From an uncultured beta proteobacterium (GTDB taxonomy: Bacteria; Pseudomonadota; Gammaproteobacteria; Burkholderiales; Rhodocyclaceae), in the NCBI GenBank assembly GCA_903932755.1, contig CAIZHL010000171.1, positions 1 through 7,377 on the forward strand: DNA of 7,377 nt, given 5' to 3'. The notes beneath the pieces are model-generated. The model saw only the letters and a program-made list of their open reading frames with translations. It was not told the origin of the DNA and made no database searches. Below, in pieces: positions 1-7,114 of this stretch. Within the stretch, counting starts at the first letter, position 1. Each line of letters starts with the position of its first letter. Both the position numbers and the translations under genes were made by a program.

Positions 1-113
1 GGCGCTCGCGGCACGGCGAGGCTCGCCGATGCCGGAAGCGATCAAGGCTACCGAAGCCGCCCGGCATTGTTCATCGCTTGCCGCCGGAGCGTGCCCGGGC
101 CCGGCCTGCCCGA
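1..113. other. Left-edge non-coding stretch
   Basis: No convincing gene was found here. The three forward frames give short, arginine- and proline-rich readings without a recognisable domain, and no reverse reading has a clear start with a ribosome binding site. It could hold the last codons of a gene lying to the left, but nothing proves it. The right part is very GC-rich (runs of GCCC/GGGC around 92-110) and leads into the promoter box for the downstream operon. Confidence 0.5.
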
Positions 114-119
114 TATAAT
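114..119 (+). promoter_or_regulatory. -10 box of the cysC operon promoter
   Basis: TATAAT, a perfect sigma-70 type -10 hexamer, lies 32 bases before the chosen cysC ATG. Transcription would start near 126, leaving a leader of about 25 bases. No good -35 hexamer stands at the expected 16-18 base spacing (the bases around 90-97 are GC-rich) and there is no TG extension, so the promoter may be weak or may need an activator. The box is seen directly; its activity is inferred. Confidence 0.6.
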
Positions 120-151
120 CCGGCTCTCATCAAATTGCATTGTCTGCACGC

Positions 152-781
152 ATGGATAATCCCAACAACCTCGTTTGGCATCCGCACAGCATCACCGGAC
201 GGGATCGCGCCCGGCACAACGACCAGCGCCCGTTCGTGATCTGGCTCACCGGCCTCAGCGGCTCCGGAAAATCCACACTTGCCGGCGCCCTCGAAGAGCG
301 GCTGTTCGCCAGCGGACATCGCTGCTACCTGCTTGATGGCGACAATATCCGGCACGGACTCAACCGCGACCTCGGCTTCAGCGATGCCGATCGCGTCGAG
401 AACATCCGTCGGGTCGGCGAGTTGTGCAAGATACTGGTTGACGCCGGTCTGATCGTCATCGCCGGTTTCATTTCACCCTTCGCCCGCGACCGGGCCATGG
501 TCAGGCACCTGCTGGGTGCCGGCGAGTTCGTCGAAGTGCACCTGAACGCGTCGCTGGCTGTCTGCGAACAGCGCGATCCCAAAGGGCTCTACCGCAAGGC
601 CCGCGCCGGCGAGATCCGTCATGTTACCGGCATCGACTCGCCATACGAAGCTCCCATTGAGGCAGAGGTGGTGCTGGATACTGCGGCCCGCGATGTTCCC
701 GGTTGCGTCGACGACATCCTTGGTTTTTGCCGCCAAACCGACCTGATTCCGTCGCTCGGCGCCGCACACCGGCCGGCATAA
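152..781 (+). CDS. cysC: Adenylylsulfate (APS) kinase, stand-alone CysC
   Basis: A cytosolic kinase of 209 residues that phosphorylates the 3' hydroxyl of adenylyl sulfate with ATP to give PAPS, the activated sulfate used for sulfate assimilation or by sulfotransferases. The family signature is complete: P-loop GLSGSGKS (34-41), DGDN (62-65) followed by the substrate-binding stretch RHGLNRDLGFS (67-77), FISPF (106-110) with the conserved serine at 108, and DPKGLYRKARAGEI in the middle-to-late part with GIDSPYEAP after it. Length is normal for single-domain CysC, with no fused sulfurylase. The start is set at ATG 152; an in-frame TTG at 140 would add four residues. Neither start has a clear Shine-Dalgarno. 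It is followed after 9 bases by a methyltransferase gene. No cysD, cysN, cysH or sulfotransferase is in the window, so a role in surface-glycan modification rather than cysteine synthesis is possible but inferred. CysC homologues in glycan clusters can act on other nucleotides; Campylobacter cytidine diphosphoramidate kinase is one. Confidence 0.93.
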   Translation: MDNPNNLVWHPHSITGRDRARHNDQRPFVIWLTGLSGSGKSTLAGALEERLFASGHRCYLLDGDNIRHGLNRDLGFSDADRVENIRRVGELCKILVDAGLIVIAGFISPFARDRAMVRHLLGAGEFVEVHLNASLAVCEQRDPKGLYRKARAGEIRHVTGIDSPYEAPIEAEVVLDTAARDVPGCVDDILGFCRQTDLIPSLGAAHRPA

Positions 782-786
782 GGGGA
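780..786 (+). promoter_or_regulatory. Ribosome binding site of the methyltransferase gene
   Basis: AAGGGGA overlaps the cysC stop codon (TAA, 779-781) and ends 4 bases before GTG 791. It supports the GTG as the start and suggests that translation of the two genes is linked. Confidence 0.6.
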
Positions 787-790
787 TCGC

Positions 791-1411
791 GTGAGCGAAA
801 CGGCTTATCAGTTCAGCAACGACTGGCACAAGTTCAACCAGAAGGTCTGGGACCAGGTCATTCCGCGCCTGAATCCCGCCCATATCATCGAGATCGGCTC
901 CTACGAAGGCCAGAGCACGTGCGACCTGATCCGTAGCTGCTCCGCCAAGCACCCCCTGAGGATTCACTGCATCGATACCTGGGAGGGCGGGGTGGAGCAT
1001 GTCCGCGACGGGATGAGCGCGGTGGAAGAACGCTTTGACAGCAATGTCGCACTGGCCAGCGGTTCTGCCGCCCACCCCGTAACACTGGTGAAGCACAAGA
1101 AGGCATCGGCGCTCGCCCTGGCGGAACTGGTTGCGGCCAAGGGCGAGCCTGCCGATCTCATCTATGTCGATGGCTCGCACCAGGCGCCCGATGTGCTGGC
1201 CGACGCGGTCCTTGCATTTCAGCTGTTGCGGGTCGGCGGCTTGATGATCTTCGACGACTATCTCTGGTCGATGGAACCCAGAGGCATGCAAGATCCCCTG
1301 AACATGCCGAAACCTGCCATCGATGCCTTCCTCAATATCTACCTGAGGAAGATGAAGGTCTTGCTCGATGTTCCGCTGCGTCAGGTTTTTGCCATCAAGA
1401 TCGGCAATTGA
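791..1411 (+). CDS. Class I SAM-dependent methyltransferase (Methyltransf_24-like)
   Basis: A soluble 206-residue protein with a Rossmann-type methyltransferase fold. Visible motifs in order: motif I IIEIGSYEGQS (32-42) for binding S-adenosylmethionine; an acidic residue after strand 2 in HCIDTWEGG (D62); LIYVDGSHQAPDVLADA (123-139), the usual post-IV region of this group; and RVGGLMIFDDYLW (147-159). The Asp and His residues at 127, 130, 155 and 156 resemble the metal-binding pattern of catechol- or sugar-type O-methyltransferases, so O-methylation of a sugar or small molecule is plausible. The substrate is unknown. The GTG start is chosen because of the AAGGGGA site before it. It is the second gene of the cysC operon and converges on the type I secretion operon. 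The family assignment is good; the exact reaction is not known. Confidence 0.85.
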   Translation: MSETAYQFSNDWHKFNQKVWDQVIPRLNPAHIIEIGSYEGQSTCDLIRSCSAKHPLRIHCIDTWEGGVEHVRDGMSAVEERFDSNVALASGSAAHPVTLVKHKKASALALAELVAAKGEPADLIYVDGSHQAPDVLADAVLAFQLLRVGGLMIFDDYLWSMEPRGMQDPLNMPKPAIDAFLNIYLRKMKVLLDVPLRQVFAIKIGN

Positions 1412-1559
1412 CCGTCCCGCTGCCCGGCGCCGCGCCGAAGGGCGAGACTGCCGGAGCGCCTTGCCAAAGCGTTTCCCGCAGGCTGCCGGAACCTCTTGAC
1501 CCAACGCTTCCGGATCATGCAAGCCTCCGCCTCGGCCGGCAGGGCATTTCCGGCGCCGC
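1412..1559. other. Convergent intergenic region with nested inverted repeats
   Basis: This separates the ends of the methyltransferase and HlyD-type genes; no gene is seen in it. It holds CCGGCGCCGC twice (1424-1433 and 1550-1559). The core CGGCGCCG is a palindrome, so the two copies can pair. Inside are AAGCGTT (1467-1473) with AACGCTT (1503-1509), CCGGAA (1486-1491) with TTCCGG (1508-1513), and CCGGAGCG (1451-1458), which can pair with CGCTTCCGG (1505-1513) with one bulged base. The inner stems compete with each other. A short stem GCCGG/CCGGC (1535-1554) precedes TTATTTTT (1560-1567) by five bases and might end the plus-strand transcript, but it is not a classical terminator. Confidence 0.4.
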
Positions 1560-2936
1560 TTATTTTTCGCGGAAGGACCGGTTGAGCGAGTCCATCACCG
1601 GATCGAGCAGGTATTGCAGGGCGCTGCGGGCGCGAGTCTGGATGTAGACATCGGCGGGCATGCCCGGCTGCATCTGGGTGATGCCGGCCTCCTTGACCGA
1701 TTCCGGATCGAGCTTGATCTGGCACAGGTAGTGAAACGCCGCCCCTCCACCCGGCACGGGATCGCTCAGGACGTCGGCCGAGATATAGGTGAGCGTACCC
1801 TTGATCATCGGCGTCACGCGCTGCTTGAACGCCGTCAGGCGGACCTCCGCCGGCATGCCGGTGCGCAACTCGCTGATCGATTCCTGGGGCAGCTTGGCTT
1901 CGACGATCAGATGCTGGTTGTCCGGCACGATATCCATCAGCGGCTCGCGCGGTGCGACGGTAGCGCCGACGGTGTGCAACTTGAGGTCGACCACGACGCC
2001 GTCGGCGGGGGCGGTGATGTTCTGCCTGACGGAGATGTCGCGCAGCGGTACGGCGCGCTGCCTGTATTCATTCAGCCGGTCCGTCGAATCCTTGAGTTCG
2101 CGTGCCGCGTTGTCGCGATACTCGCTGCGCAGCGTTTCGCTGCGCAACCTGAGATCGTTCTTTTTCTGCCGGGCTCGCGAATGATCTGCACGATGTTCGC
2201 CCAGCCTGGCCTCGTAGTCGTTGAGCGAACGCCTCAAGGCCAGCATCCGGGTGTTGGAGATGAAGCCCTTTTTGAGCAGGTCGTCATTGGCCACAAGTTC
2301 CTCGGACATCAGCTTGTTGGCCTTCTCGTCGGCCGCGACTTGCTCCTCTGTCGCCTTCGACTCGCGCTCGGCCTCGACGATCTGCTCCTGGATGATGCCA
2401 AGCTGGTGCTGCAGCGATGCCCGCCGCTGGGCGAAAATGTTCTGTTCCTTGGCGATGGCTTCGCTGATTGCAGCGACGTGCTTCTGTTTGAGCAGTTCCT
2501 CCGGAAAGTCCAGCACGGGGCGCATTTCACGTTCGGCCGCGAGACGCACGTTCTTTGCCATTTCCGAGTAGAGCTGTTGGGTCACGATGTCCACGCTGGC
2601 GTCGATCCGCAAGTCCTCGAGAGCGATGAGGATGTCGCCCTTCTTGACCCGGCTGCCGTTGCGAACGCGGATTTCCTTGACCAGCCCGCCTTCCTGGTGC
2701 TGCACCGTCTGGCGGTAGCTTTCGACCTTGAGCATGCCCTGGCCCAGCACCGCGCCGTGCAGGGGTGCCCAGACCGCCCATGCCGTGACAATCAGCGACG
2801 CGATGATCACCGTCAGGATGCCGAATATCGCCCAGCGGCGCATCTCCTCGGCCTCCTCGGAATCGTGCGATCCCGCCGTCGGCAGCAACCAGCCTTTGGC
2901 CGTCGCTCCCCAGCGGGCAATGCGTTGCATGCTCAT
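1560..2936 (-). CDS. HlyD-family type I secretion membrane fusion (adaptor) protein
   Basis: This 458-residue periplasmic adaptor would connect the inner-membrane ABC exporter to a TolC-like outer-membrane channel. It has the typical layout: a short cytosolic N-terminus, one membrane segment (about 33-56), a first lipoyl half-motif (HQEGGLVKEI then NGSRVKKGD, 80-101), a long charged coiled-coil hairpin (about 115-295), a second lipoyl half (ITAPADGVVVDLKL, 307-320), a beta-barrel region, and the hallmark HlyD C-terminus with GMPADVYI (425-432) and a final helix ending in FREK. Length is normal for PrtE/LapC-like proteins. ATG 2936 overlaps the ABC gene stop by 4 bases (ATGA). A strong site, GGAGGAA (2945-2951), lies 8 bases ahead of it inside the ABC gene. 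It is the last gene of the operon. No TolC gene follows, so the outer-membrane partner must be encoded elsewhere. Confidence 0.93.
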   Translation of the reverse strand: MSMQRIARWGATAKGWLLPTAGSHDSEEAEEMRRWAIFGILTVIIASLIVTAWAVWAPLHGAVLGQGMLKVESYRQTVQHQEGGLVKEIRVRNGSRVKKGDILIALEDLRIDASVDIVTQQLYSEMAKNVRLAAEREMRPVLDFPEELLKQKHVAAISEAIAKEQNIFAQRRASLQHQLGIIQEQIVEAERESKATEEQVAADEKANKLMSEELVANDDLLKKGFISNTRMLALRRSLNDYEARLGEHRADHSRARQKKNDLRLRSETLRSEYRDNAARELKDSTDRLNEYRQRAVPLRDISVRQNITAPADGVVVDLKLHTVGATVAPREPLMDIVPDNQHLIVEAKLPQESISELRTGMPAEVRLTAFKQRVTPMIKGTLTYISADVLSDPVPGGGAAFHYLCQIKLDPESVKEAGITQMQPGMPADVYIQTRARSALQYLLDPVMDSLNRSFREK

Positions 2937-4630
2937 TTTCCTGCTTCCTCCGCCACGCGTCCCGTACCCGCCACCAATCGCGGCGCCATGCCCAGCTTGC
3001 CCATCACCTCGTCGCGCGGGCCGAAGGCGCGCACCATGCCGTCGTGCAGCACCAGCAGCTTGTCGGCTTCCGCCAGCAGGCTCGGCTTGTGCGTGACCAC
3101 GATCAGCGTCACCTTCGATTCGCGCAGGCGGTGGAAGGTCTGCACCAGGATGCTCTCGCCTTCCGCGTCGAGGTAGGCGTTCGGCTCGTCGAGGATCACC
3201 AGGCGCGGCTGGCCGTAAAGCGCCCGCGCCAAACCGATGCGCTGGCGCTGGCCGCCCGAGAGCGCGGCACCGCTTGCGCCGATCTCCGTGTCATAGCCGT
3301 TGTTCAGGCGCAGCACCATCTCGTGGGCGCCGGCCAGCTGCGCCGCGGCCACGACCGCGTCGCTGTCGGGTTCGCCCATCCGCGCGATGTTCTCCGCCAC
3401 GGTGCCGGGGAACAGCTCGATGTCCTGCGGCAGATAGCCGATCTGCGGCCCGATTTCTTCGGGTTGCCAGTGCCGCACGTCGGCGCCGTCGATGCGCACC
3501 GCGCCCGATACCGGCGGCCATACGCCCGTCAGCAGGCGCACCAGCGTGGATTTTCCCGAGCCGCTGGGCCCGATCAGGCCCAGCATCTCGCCGGCCTCGA
3601 TCTGGAACTGGATGCCCTTGAGTATGGCGGGGGCGCCGGGCACCACGCCGAAGGTAACGCGTTCCACCTCGACCCTGCCCTCGATATCGGGCAGTCGCAA
3701 GCGCTCGCCGCTTTCGATCTTGGCCAGGCCCTCGTCGAGCCGGCGGTAGGCGGCGTGCGCATCCACCAGCGACTTCCAGCCCGAGATCAACTGGTCGAGC
3801 GGCATCTGCGCGCGGCCGAGGATGAAGGTCGCCGCGATGATCACGCCCGGCGTCGCGTTGTACTGCAGCACCAGCGTCACGCCGGCCGCCAGCATGATGA
3901 TCTGGATGAACTGGCGGCTGAACTTGTTGATTCCCATCACCAGCGCCGTCACCTTGCCGGTCTCGAACTGCAGGCGCAGCGAGTCGCGATTGAGTTTGCC
4001 CCAGCGCGCCACCAGACCCGGGAACATGCCCATGCCGCGCACCACCTCGGCATTGCGCAGGCTCAACTCGACGTACTGTCCGGCCTGGCGCCCGACCTTC
4101 TGCAGTTCCTCCAGCGGCTTCTGGCTGATCCGGTTGTTGATTATCGCCAGCACCATCAGCGCCACCGAGGAAATGATCGCGATCCAGCCCAGCACGGGGT
4201 GCACCAGATAGATGATCAGCAGGAAGAAGGGCAGCCACGGCGCCTCCAGCATAGCCACGAAGGCCGGCCCGCCGATGAAGCCGCGCAGCGTCGTCGCGTC
4301 GCGCATCAGGAATGCGTGCTTGCCCGGCCGCGGCGCGGCGGCATCTTCCATCACCACCCGCAGCACCCGTTCCGACAGCACGCGGTCCAGCACCCGGCTC
4401 AAGCTGGTCATCATGCGTCCGCGCAGCCAGTCTATGGCCAGGTAGATCAGCAGCAGCACGGTCGCCAGCAGCGTCAGCCAGATCAGCGTCGATTCGCTGC
4501 GGCTGGTCATCACCCGGTCGAACACCTGCATCATGTAGATCGGCGATGTCAGCAGCAGCACGTCGAGAACGAAGCTCGCGATCGCCGCATAGGCGATCAC
4601 GTAGCGATAGGGTCCAAGCAGTTTCTTCAT
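2933..4630 (-). CDS. Type I secretion ABC transporter, PrtD-type permease/ATPase
   Basis: A 565-residue half-transporter that powers one-step export of a protein, normally with a C-terminal secretion signal, from the cytosol through an HlyD-TolC channel. The N-terminal half is a membrane domain with about six hydrophobic segments (roughly 10-33, 48-67, 122-143, 146-166, 238-257 and 260-272). The C-terminal half is a complete nucleotide-binding domain: Walker A GPSGSGKS (354-361), Q-loop PQD (401-403), signature LSGGQ (457-461), Walker B VILDE (478-482) and switch histidine H514. DEPNAYLDAEGE, in place of the more usual DEPTSALD, is typical of the PrtD/AprD branch. There is no N-terminal C39 peptidase or C39-like domain, so a non-cleaved, RTX- or protease-like substrate is more likely than a double-glycine peptide. 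ATG 4630 overlaps the preceding gene by 4 bases and has GGAG at 4638-4641. Related exporters can neighbour polysaccharide genes, as with rhizobial PrsDE and Caulobacter RsaDE. Confidence 0.95.
   Translation of the reverse strand: MKKLLGPYRYVIAYAAIASFVLDVLLLTSPIYMMQVFDRVMTSRSESTLIWLTLLATVLLLIYLAIDWLRGRMMTSLSRVLDRVLSERVLRVVMEDAAAPRPGKHAFLMRDATTLRGFIGGPAFVAMLEAPWLPFFLLIIYLVHPVLGWIAIISSVALMVLAIINNRISQKPLEELQKVGRQAGQYVELSLRNAEVVRGMGMFPGLVARWGKLNRDSLRLQFETGKVTALVMGINKFSRQFIQIIMLAAGVTLVLQYNATPGVIIAATFILGRAQMPLDQLISGWKSLVDAHAAYRRLDEGLAKIESGERLRLPDIEGRVEVERVTFGVVPGAPAILKGIQFQIEAGEMLGLIGPSGSGKSTLVRLLTGVWPPVSGAVRIDGADVRHWQPEEIGPQIGYLPQDIELFPGTVAENIARMGEPDSDAVVAAAQLAGAHEMVLRLNNGYDTEIGASGAALSGGQRQRIGLARALYGQPRLVILDEPNAYLDAEGESILVQTFHRLRESKVTLIVVTHKPSLLAEADKLLVLHDGMVRAFGPRDEVMGKLGMAPRLVAGTGRVAEEAGK
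2945..2951 (-). promoter_or_regulatory. Ribosome binding site of the HlyD-type gene
   Basis: GGAGGAA on the minus strand lies inside the last codons of the ABC gene, 8 bases before ATG 2936. It is the strongest Shine-Dalgarno in the operon and may raise output of the adaptor relative to the upstream genes. Confidence 0.65.
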
Positions 4631-6294
4631 TTTCCTACTCCGTCAGAGTCGGCCGGCGCAAGCTGCAGCAGCCCCGACTTGATAAGCCATCCCACCGAGC
4701 GCCATGATACGGGCGTCGCGCCGTCAGCCGACGCCAGCAATTCCGCCACCGTCGCGCCACCGTTGCGAGCCGCCAAGTTTACAAGGACCTTCAGTCGATC
4801 CGACGGCAGCCGCGAACTGCGGCCGAAATTCCACAGCGGGTGAGCCTCCAGCATTTCCAGCGCAGCGGCCGGGGCGGCGCCGGACACCAGGCGCAGTTCC
4901 GGCGCCAGCGAGCGACTGGGGTAATCGCTGAAGAGCAGTGTCGGATCGGGCAAACGCAGCCGGGGCGGCCGCGGTGCGGTTGCCTGCAGTCGGGCACGGA
5001 TGGCCGCCAGTTCCCGCCACAGTTCGCGATAACGCCCGACGATCACCTTCCAGTCGAAATTTTCCACCGCGTGGCGCCGTGCCGCTTCGCCCATCGACTG
5101 CCGCAGTTGCGCCGAATTGCCCAGCGCGACGAGGCGTTCCACGCATTCGCGCATGTCGACCGATACCGGAAGGCAGGTGTGGCCGATGTAGTGGTCGTAG
5201 TTCATCGTCCCCGCATGATAGGCGTTGGCCAGGTCCCCCATGGTGCCCGGCGGCGGCGCCCAGGTTCTCACGCGAAACCCGGTGCGGCCCTCGATCACCG
5301 TGTCACGGTATCCGTTCCAGTCGCTCACCACCGCAGGCAGGCCGCAGGCGGCCGCCTCCAGAGGCGTCAGGCCGAAGGTCTCCTGGTAATTGTCCGACAG
5401 CGAGAAAAAGATGTCGGCCGCCGACCAGACGTCGAAGCGCGCATCCGCCGTCCGCCCGTCCACCTCGTGCAGCTGCACCGACGGGCAAAGGGACTGAGCC
5501 CCGGCGCGAAAGGCTTCGGCGATGGCGTCGTTGGCATACCAGCCGGCGAGGATGAAATGTACCCGGCGCCCCGGCTCCAGGCTGCGTGCCAGCGCCTGCG
5601 CGGCCTCGAACATCTGCCCCGGGTGTGCCTTGGCGTGGTAGCTCAGGCGTCCGACGAACAGCAGCGCGACGTCATTCTCGGCGATGCCCAGCCGCGCACG
5701 CCAGTCCGTCCGTGCCAGCGGTTTGGGCCGGTAGGAGACGGTGTCGACGCCGAGCGGGATCACCGGCAACTGCGGCATCACCATGCGCGTCGCCCCCAGC
5801 CTGCGGTGCAGCCATTCCGCCCGTTCCCGCAACAGGCGCTCGATGCTGGAGCGCACCACCGTCGAGGTGCAGATCAGCGCATCCCAGGGTTCGACCGGGG
5901 CCGTCAGCATCTCGCGCAACTCGTCCATCACCCGGTCCGAGGAAATCGTGTGCGTCACCCCGCACAGGCTGAACGCTCCCGGCTCGCCGGCCGCGCGCAG
6001 CCACGCCTGGTCCGCCAGCGAGGGCGCCGGCAGGTAGAGCGTGCCGGTGCGCGCCGCCTGCGCCAGGCCATCGTGCCCGAACCAGCCGACCGTCGCCTCC
6101 GGACGCACCTGCCGTGCCAGCTTGAGGAAACCTCCCGCCGCGGCCTTGTTGGCCGCGCAGCATTCGAAGTGCGACGTAGGTTCGGTGGCGAAAAAAGCGT
6201 TCAGAAAACCTTCGCCAGCCGCATGGCGGCCCATCAGTCGCTCCCGCTGCGTGAGATAGCCGTCCGCCGCGTAATAAATGCTCGCGCTGCTCAT
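4627..6294 (-). CDS. Family 4-type (GT-B) glycosyltransferase with C-terminal extension
   Basis: This 555-residue protein would move a sugar from a nucleotide donor to an unknown acceptor, probably in the cytosol since no signal peptide is seen. The C-terminal GT-B lobe is clear: VIPLGVDT (178-185), LLFVGRLSYHAK (211-222), and the retaining-type EX7E motif in DNYQETFGLTPLEAAACGLP (301-320), with E305 and E313. The N-terminal lobe starts IYYAADGY and holds GRHAAGEGF (22-30). About 125 residues follow the GT domain (from about 430); residues 496-547 read like a winged helix. The open frame extends to 6648, but ATG 6294 is the likely start: it makes an ATGA overlap with the upstream gene stop, and the extra upstream reading is only a shadow of that gene. 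There is no Shine-Dalgarno before it, so its translation probably depends on coupling. Donor and acceptor cannot be told from sequence. Confidence 0.88.
   Translation of the reverse strand: MSSASIYYAADGYLTQRERLMGRHAAGEGFLNAFFATEPTSHFECCAANKAAAGGFLKLARQVRPEATVGWFGHDGLAQAARTGTLYLPAPSLADQAWLRAAGEPGAFSLCGVTHTISSDRVMDELREMLTAPVEPWDALICTSTVVRSSIERLLRERAEWLHRRLGATRMVMPQLPVIPLGVDTVSYRPKPLARTDWRARLGIAENDVALLFVGRLSYHAKAHPGQMFEAAQALARSLEPGRRVHFILAGWYANDAIAEAFRAGAQSLCPSVQLHEVDGRTADARFDVWSAADIFFSLSDNYQETFGLTPLEAAACGLPAVVSDWNGYRDTVIEGRTGFRVRTWAPPPGTMGDLANAYHAGTMNYDHYIGHTCLPVSVDMRECVERLVALGNSAQLRQSMGEAARRHAVENFDWKVIVGRYRELWRELAAIRARLQATAPRPPRLRLPDPTLLFSDYPSRSLAPELRLVSGAAPAAALEMLEAHPLWNFGRSSRLPSDRLKVLVNLAARNGGATVAELLASADGATPVSWRSVGWLIKSGLLQLAPADSDGVGK
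4633..4641 (-). promoter_or_regulatory. Ribosome binding site of the ABC transporter gene
   Basis: GGAGTAGGA on the minus strand lies within the 3' end of the glycosyltransferase gene, with GGAG 7 bases before ATG 4630. It supports this start. Confidence 0.6.
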
Positions 6295-7049
6295 GCGTTG
6301 GGCGGCCGATAGTTGCGGTAACCCCATTTCACCGCGAGTTCGGGGTAGCCCTTGGCCTTCCATTGCGCCAGCGCATTGGCGATCGCCGGTGACCGGGATG
6401 CTTCCGCCGGCGGTGTCTCGCCGACGCCCGTGTAGAAGCCGGCGTGGCCGGCACGGTAGGCCACCGTGGCGCGTCCCGTATGGGCGCGCGGCAGGCCGCT
6501 CTTCAGGGCGTTGAGCCAGATCACGCGGTCGTCGAGGGCGTGCAGTCCCTGCGGCATCAGGGCCCACACCGGGAACAGGCCGAAAGCGGGGCGCCACAGC
6601 AGCAGGCAGTTCGTGTCGCTGAACTGCTCGCCGTCGGAGCCGGTGCATTCCGCCATGTAGCTGCCGTCGATGCGGTGCAAGCGGCGCCGGCTGGTGAGGA
6701 TGGCCGCGCCGCTCTGCTGGTGCAGCGCCACCAGCGACTCGATGTGATCGGGGTCGAACCAGTTGTCGGCGTCGAGGTAAGCCACGGCATCGCAGCCGAG
6801 TCCGGCGGCATAGAAGGACCCGACCGCGCGCGGCGTGTCGCCGAAATCGCCGCAGTTCTTCGGCAGCACCACCTGAATCGCCGGCGAATCCTCAAGCCCT
6901 TCCGCCGCCGTGCCGTCAGCAACCACGATATGCAGGCAGCGCAGCGTTTGTGCCGCGACGCTCTGCGCGCACTGCCGCAGCCAGTGCGGTGGCGTGCGAT
7001 GGGTCGGGGTCACGACGGCGACGCGTGGGGCGGCGGGGGAGGGGGTCAT
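6291..7049 (-). CDS. Family 2 (GT-A) glycosyltransferase
   Basis: The first gene of the secretion operon encodes a 252-residue GT-A fold enzyme. Motifs: the opening strand VAVVTPTHR (10-18), the nucleotide-binding aspartate in IVVADG (41-46), and DxD-type metal and donor binding in AYLDADNWFDPDH (90-102), with D93 and D95. GDTPRAVGSFYA (70-81) before it also fits family 2. After the DxD lies LDDRVIWLNALKSG, where the acidic pair could supply the catalytic base. No membrane segment is seen, so it is not a processive synthase and probably acts in the cytosol. ATG 7049 is chosen because the domain begins eight residues later. An in-frame ATG at 7106 would add 19 residues but lies right at the predicted transcript start, and a TTG at 7115 falls inside the promoter box. 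The stop overlaps the next gene by 4 bases. Donor and acceptor are unknown. Confidence 0.87.
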   Translation of the reverse strand: MTPSPAAPRVAVVTPTHRTPPHWLRQCAQSVAAQTLRCLHIVVADGTAAEGLEDSPAIQVVLPKNCGDFGDTPRAVGSFYAAGLGCDAVAYLDADNWFDPDHIESLVALHQQSGAAILTSRRRLHRIDGSYMAECTGSDGEQFSDTNCLLLWRPAFGLFPVWALMPQGLHALDDRVIWLNALKSGLPRAHTGRATVAYRAGHAGFYTGVGETPPAEASRSPAIANALAQWKAKGYPELAVKWGYRNYRPPNA

Positions 7050-7114
7050 GGACTGAAGACTGCGGCTGCGCCGGGCGCTGCCTGTATCTGGTGCGGGGGA
7101 TGGCATCTGGGGCA

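Noticed and set aside
470..500. Unusual order FARDR after the conserved SP of the APS kinase, where E. coli has HRAER
   Set aside because: Eukaryotic PAPS synthetase kinase domains have a similar FAKDR, so this is a normal family variant and not loss of an active-site residue.
473..1522. A 349-residue minus-strand frame opposite cysC and the methyltransferase
   Set aside because: Antisense to two genes with clear family motifs; the product shows no recognisable domain.
1535..1567. GCCGG/CCGGC hairpin followed by TTATTTTT as a terminator of the plus-strand operon
   Set aside because: The stem is only five pairs with a ten-base loop and is separated from the T-run by five bases; too weak to call.
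5328..5360. Short GCAGGC/GCCGCAGGC repeats inside the GT4 gene
   Set aside because: They encode the conserved EAAACGLPAVV stretch; the repetition comes from GC-rich codons for Ala, Cys and Gly.
1614..6312. Three long plus-strand open frames (1614-3176, 3044-4843, 4840-6312) opposite the secretion operon
   Set aside because: They lie antisense to strongly supported genes, are rich in His, Gln, Arg and Ala with no domain, and are expected opposite high-GC codon use.
6295..6648. N-terminal extension of the GT4 frame to 6648
   Set aside because: It is an alternate-frame reading of the GT2 gene; the ATG at 6294 gives the same 4-base overlap as the other junctions, and homologous sequence begins there.
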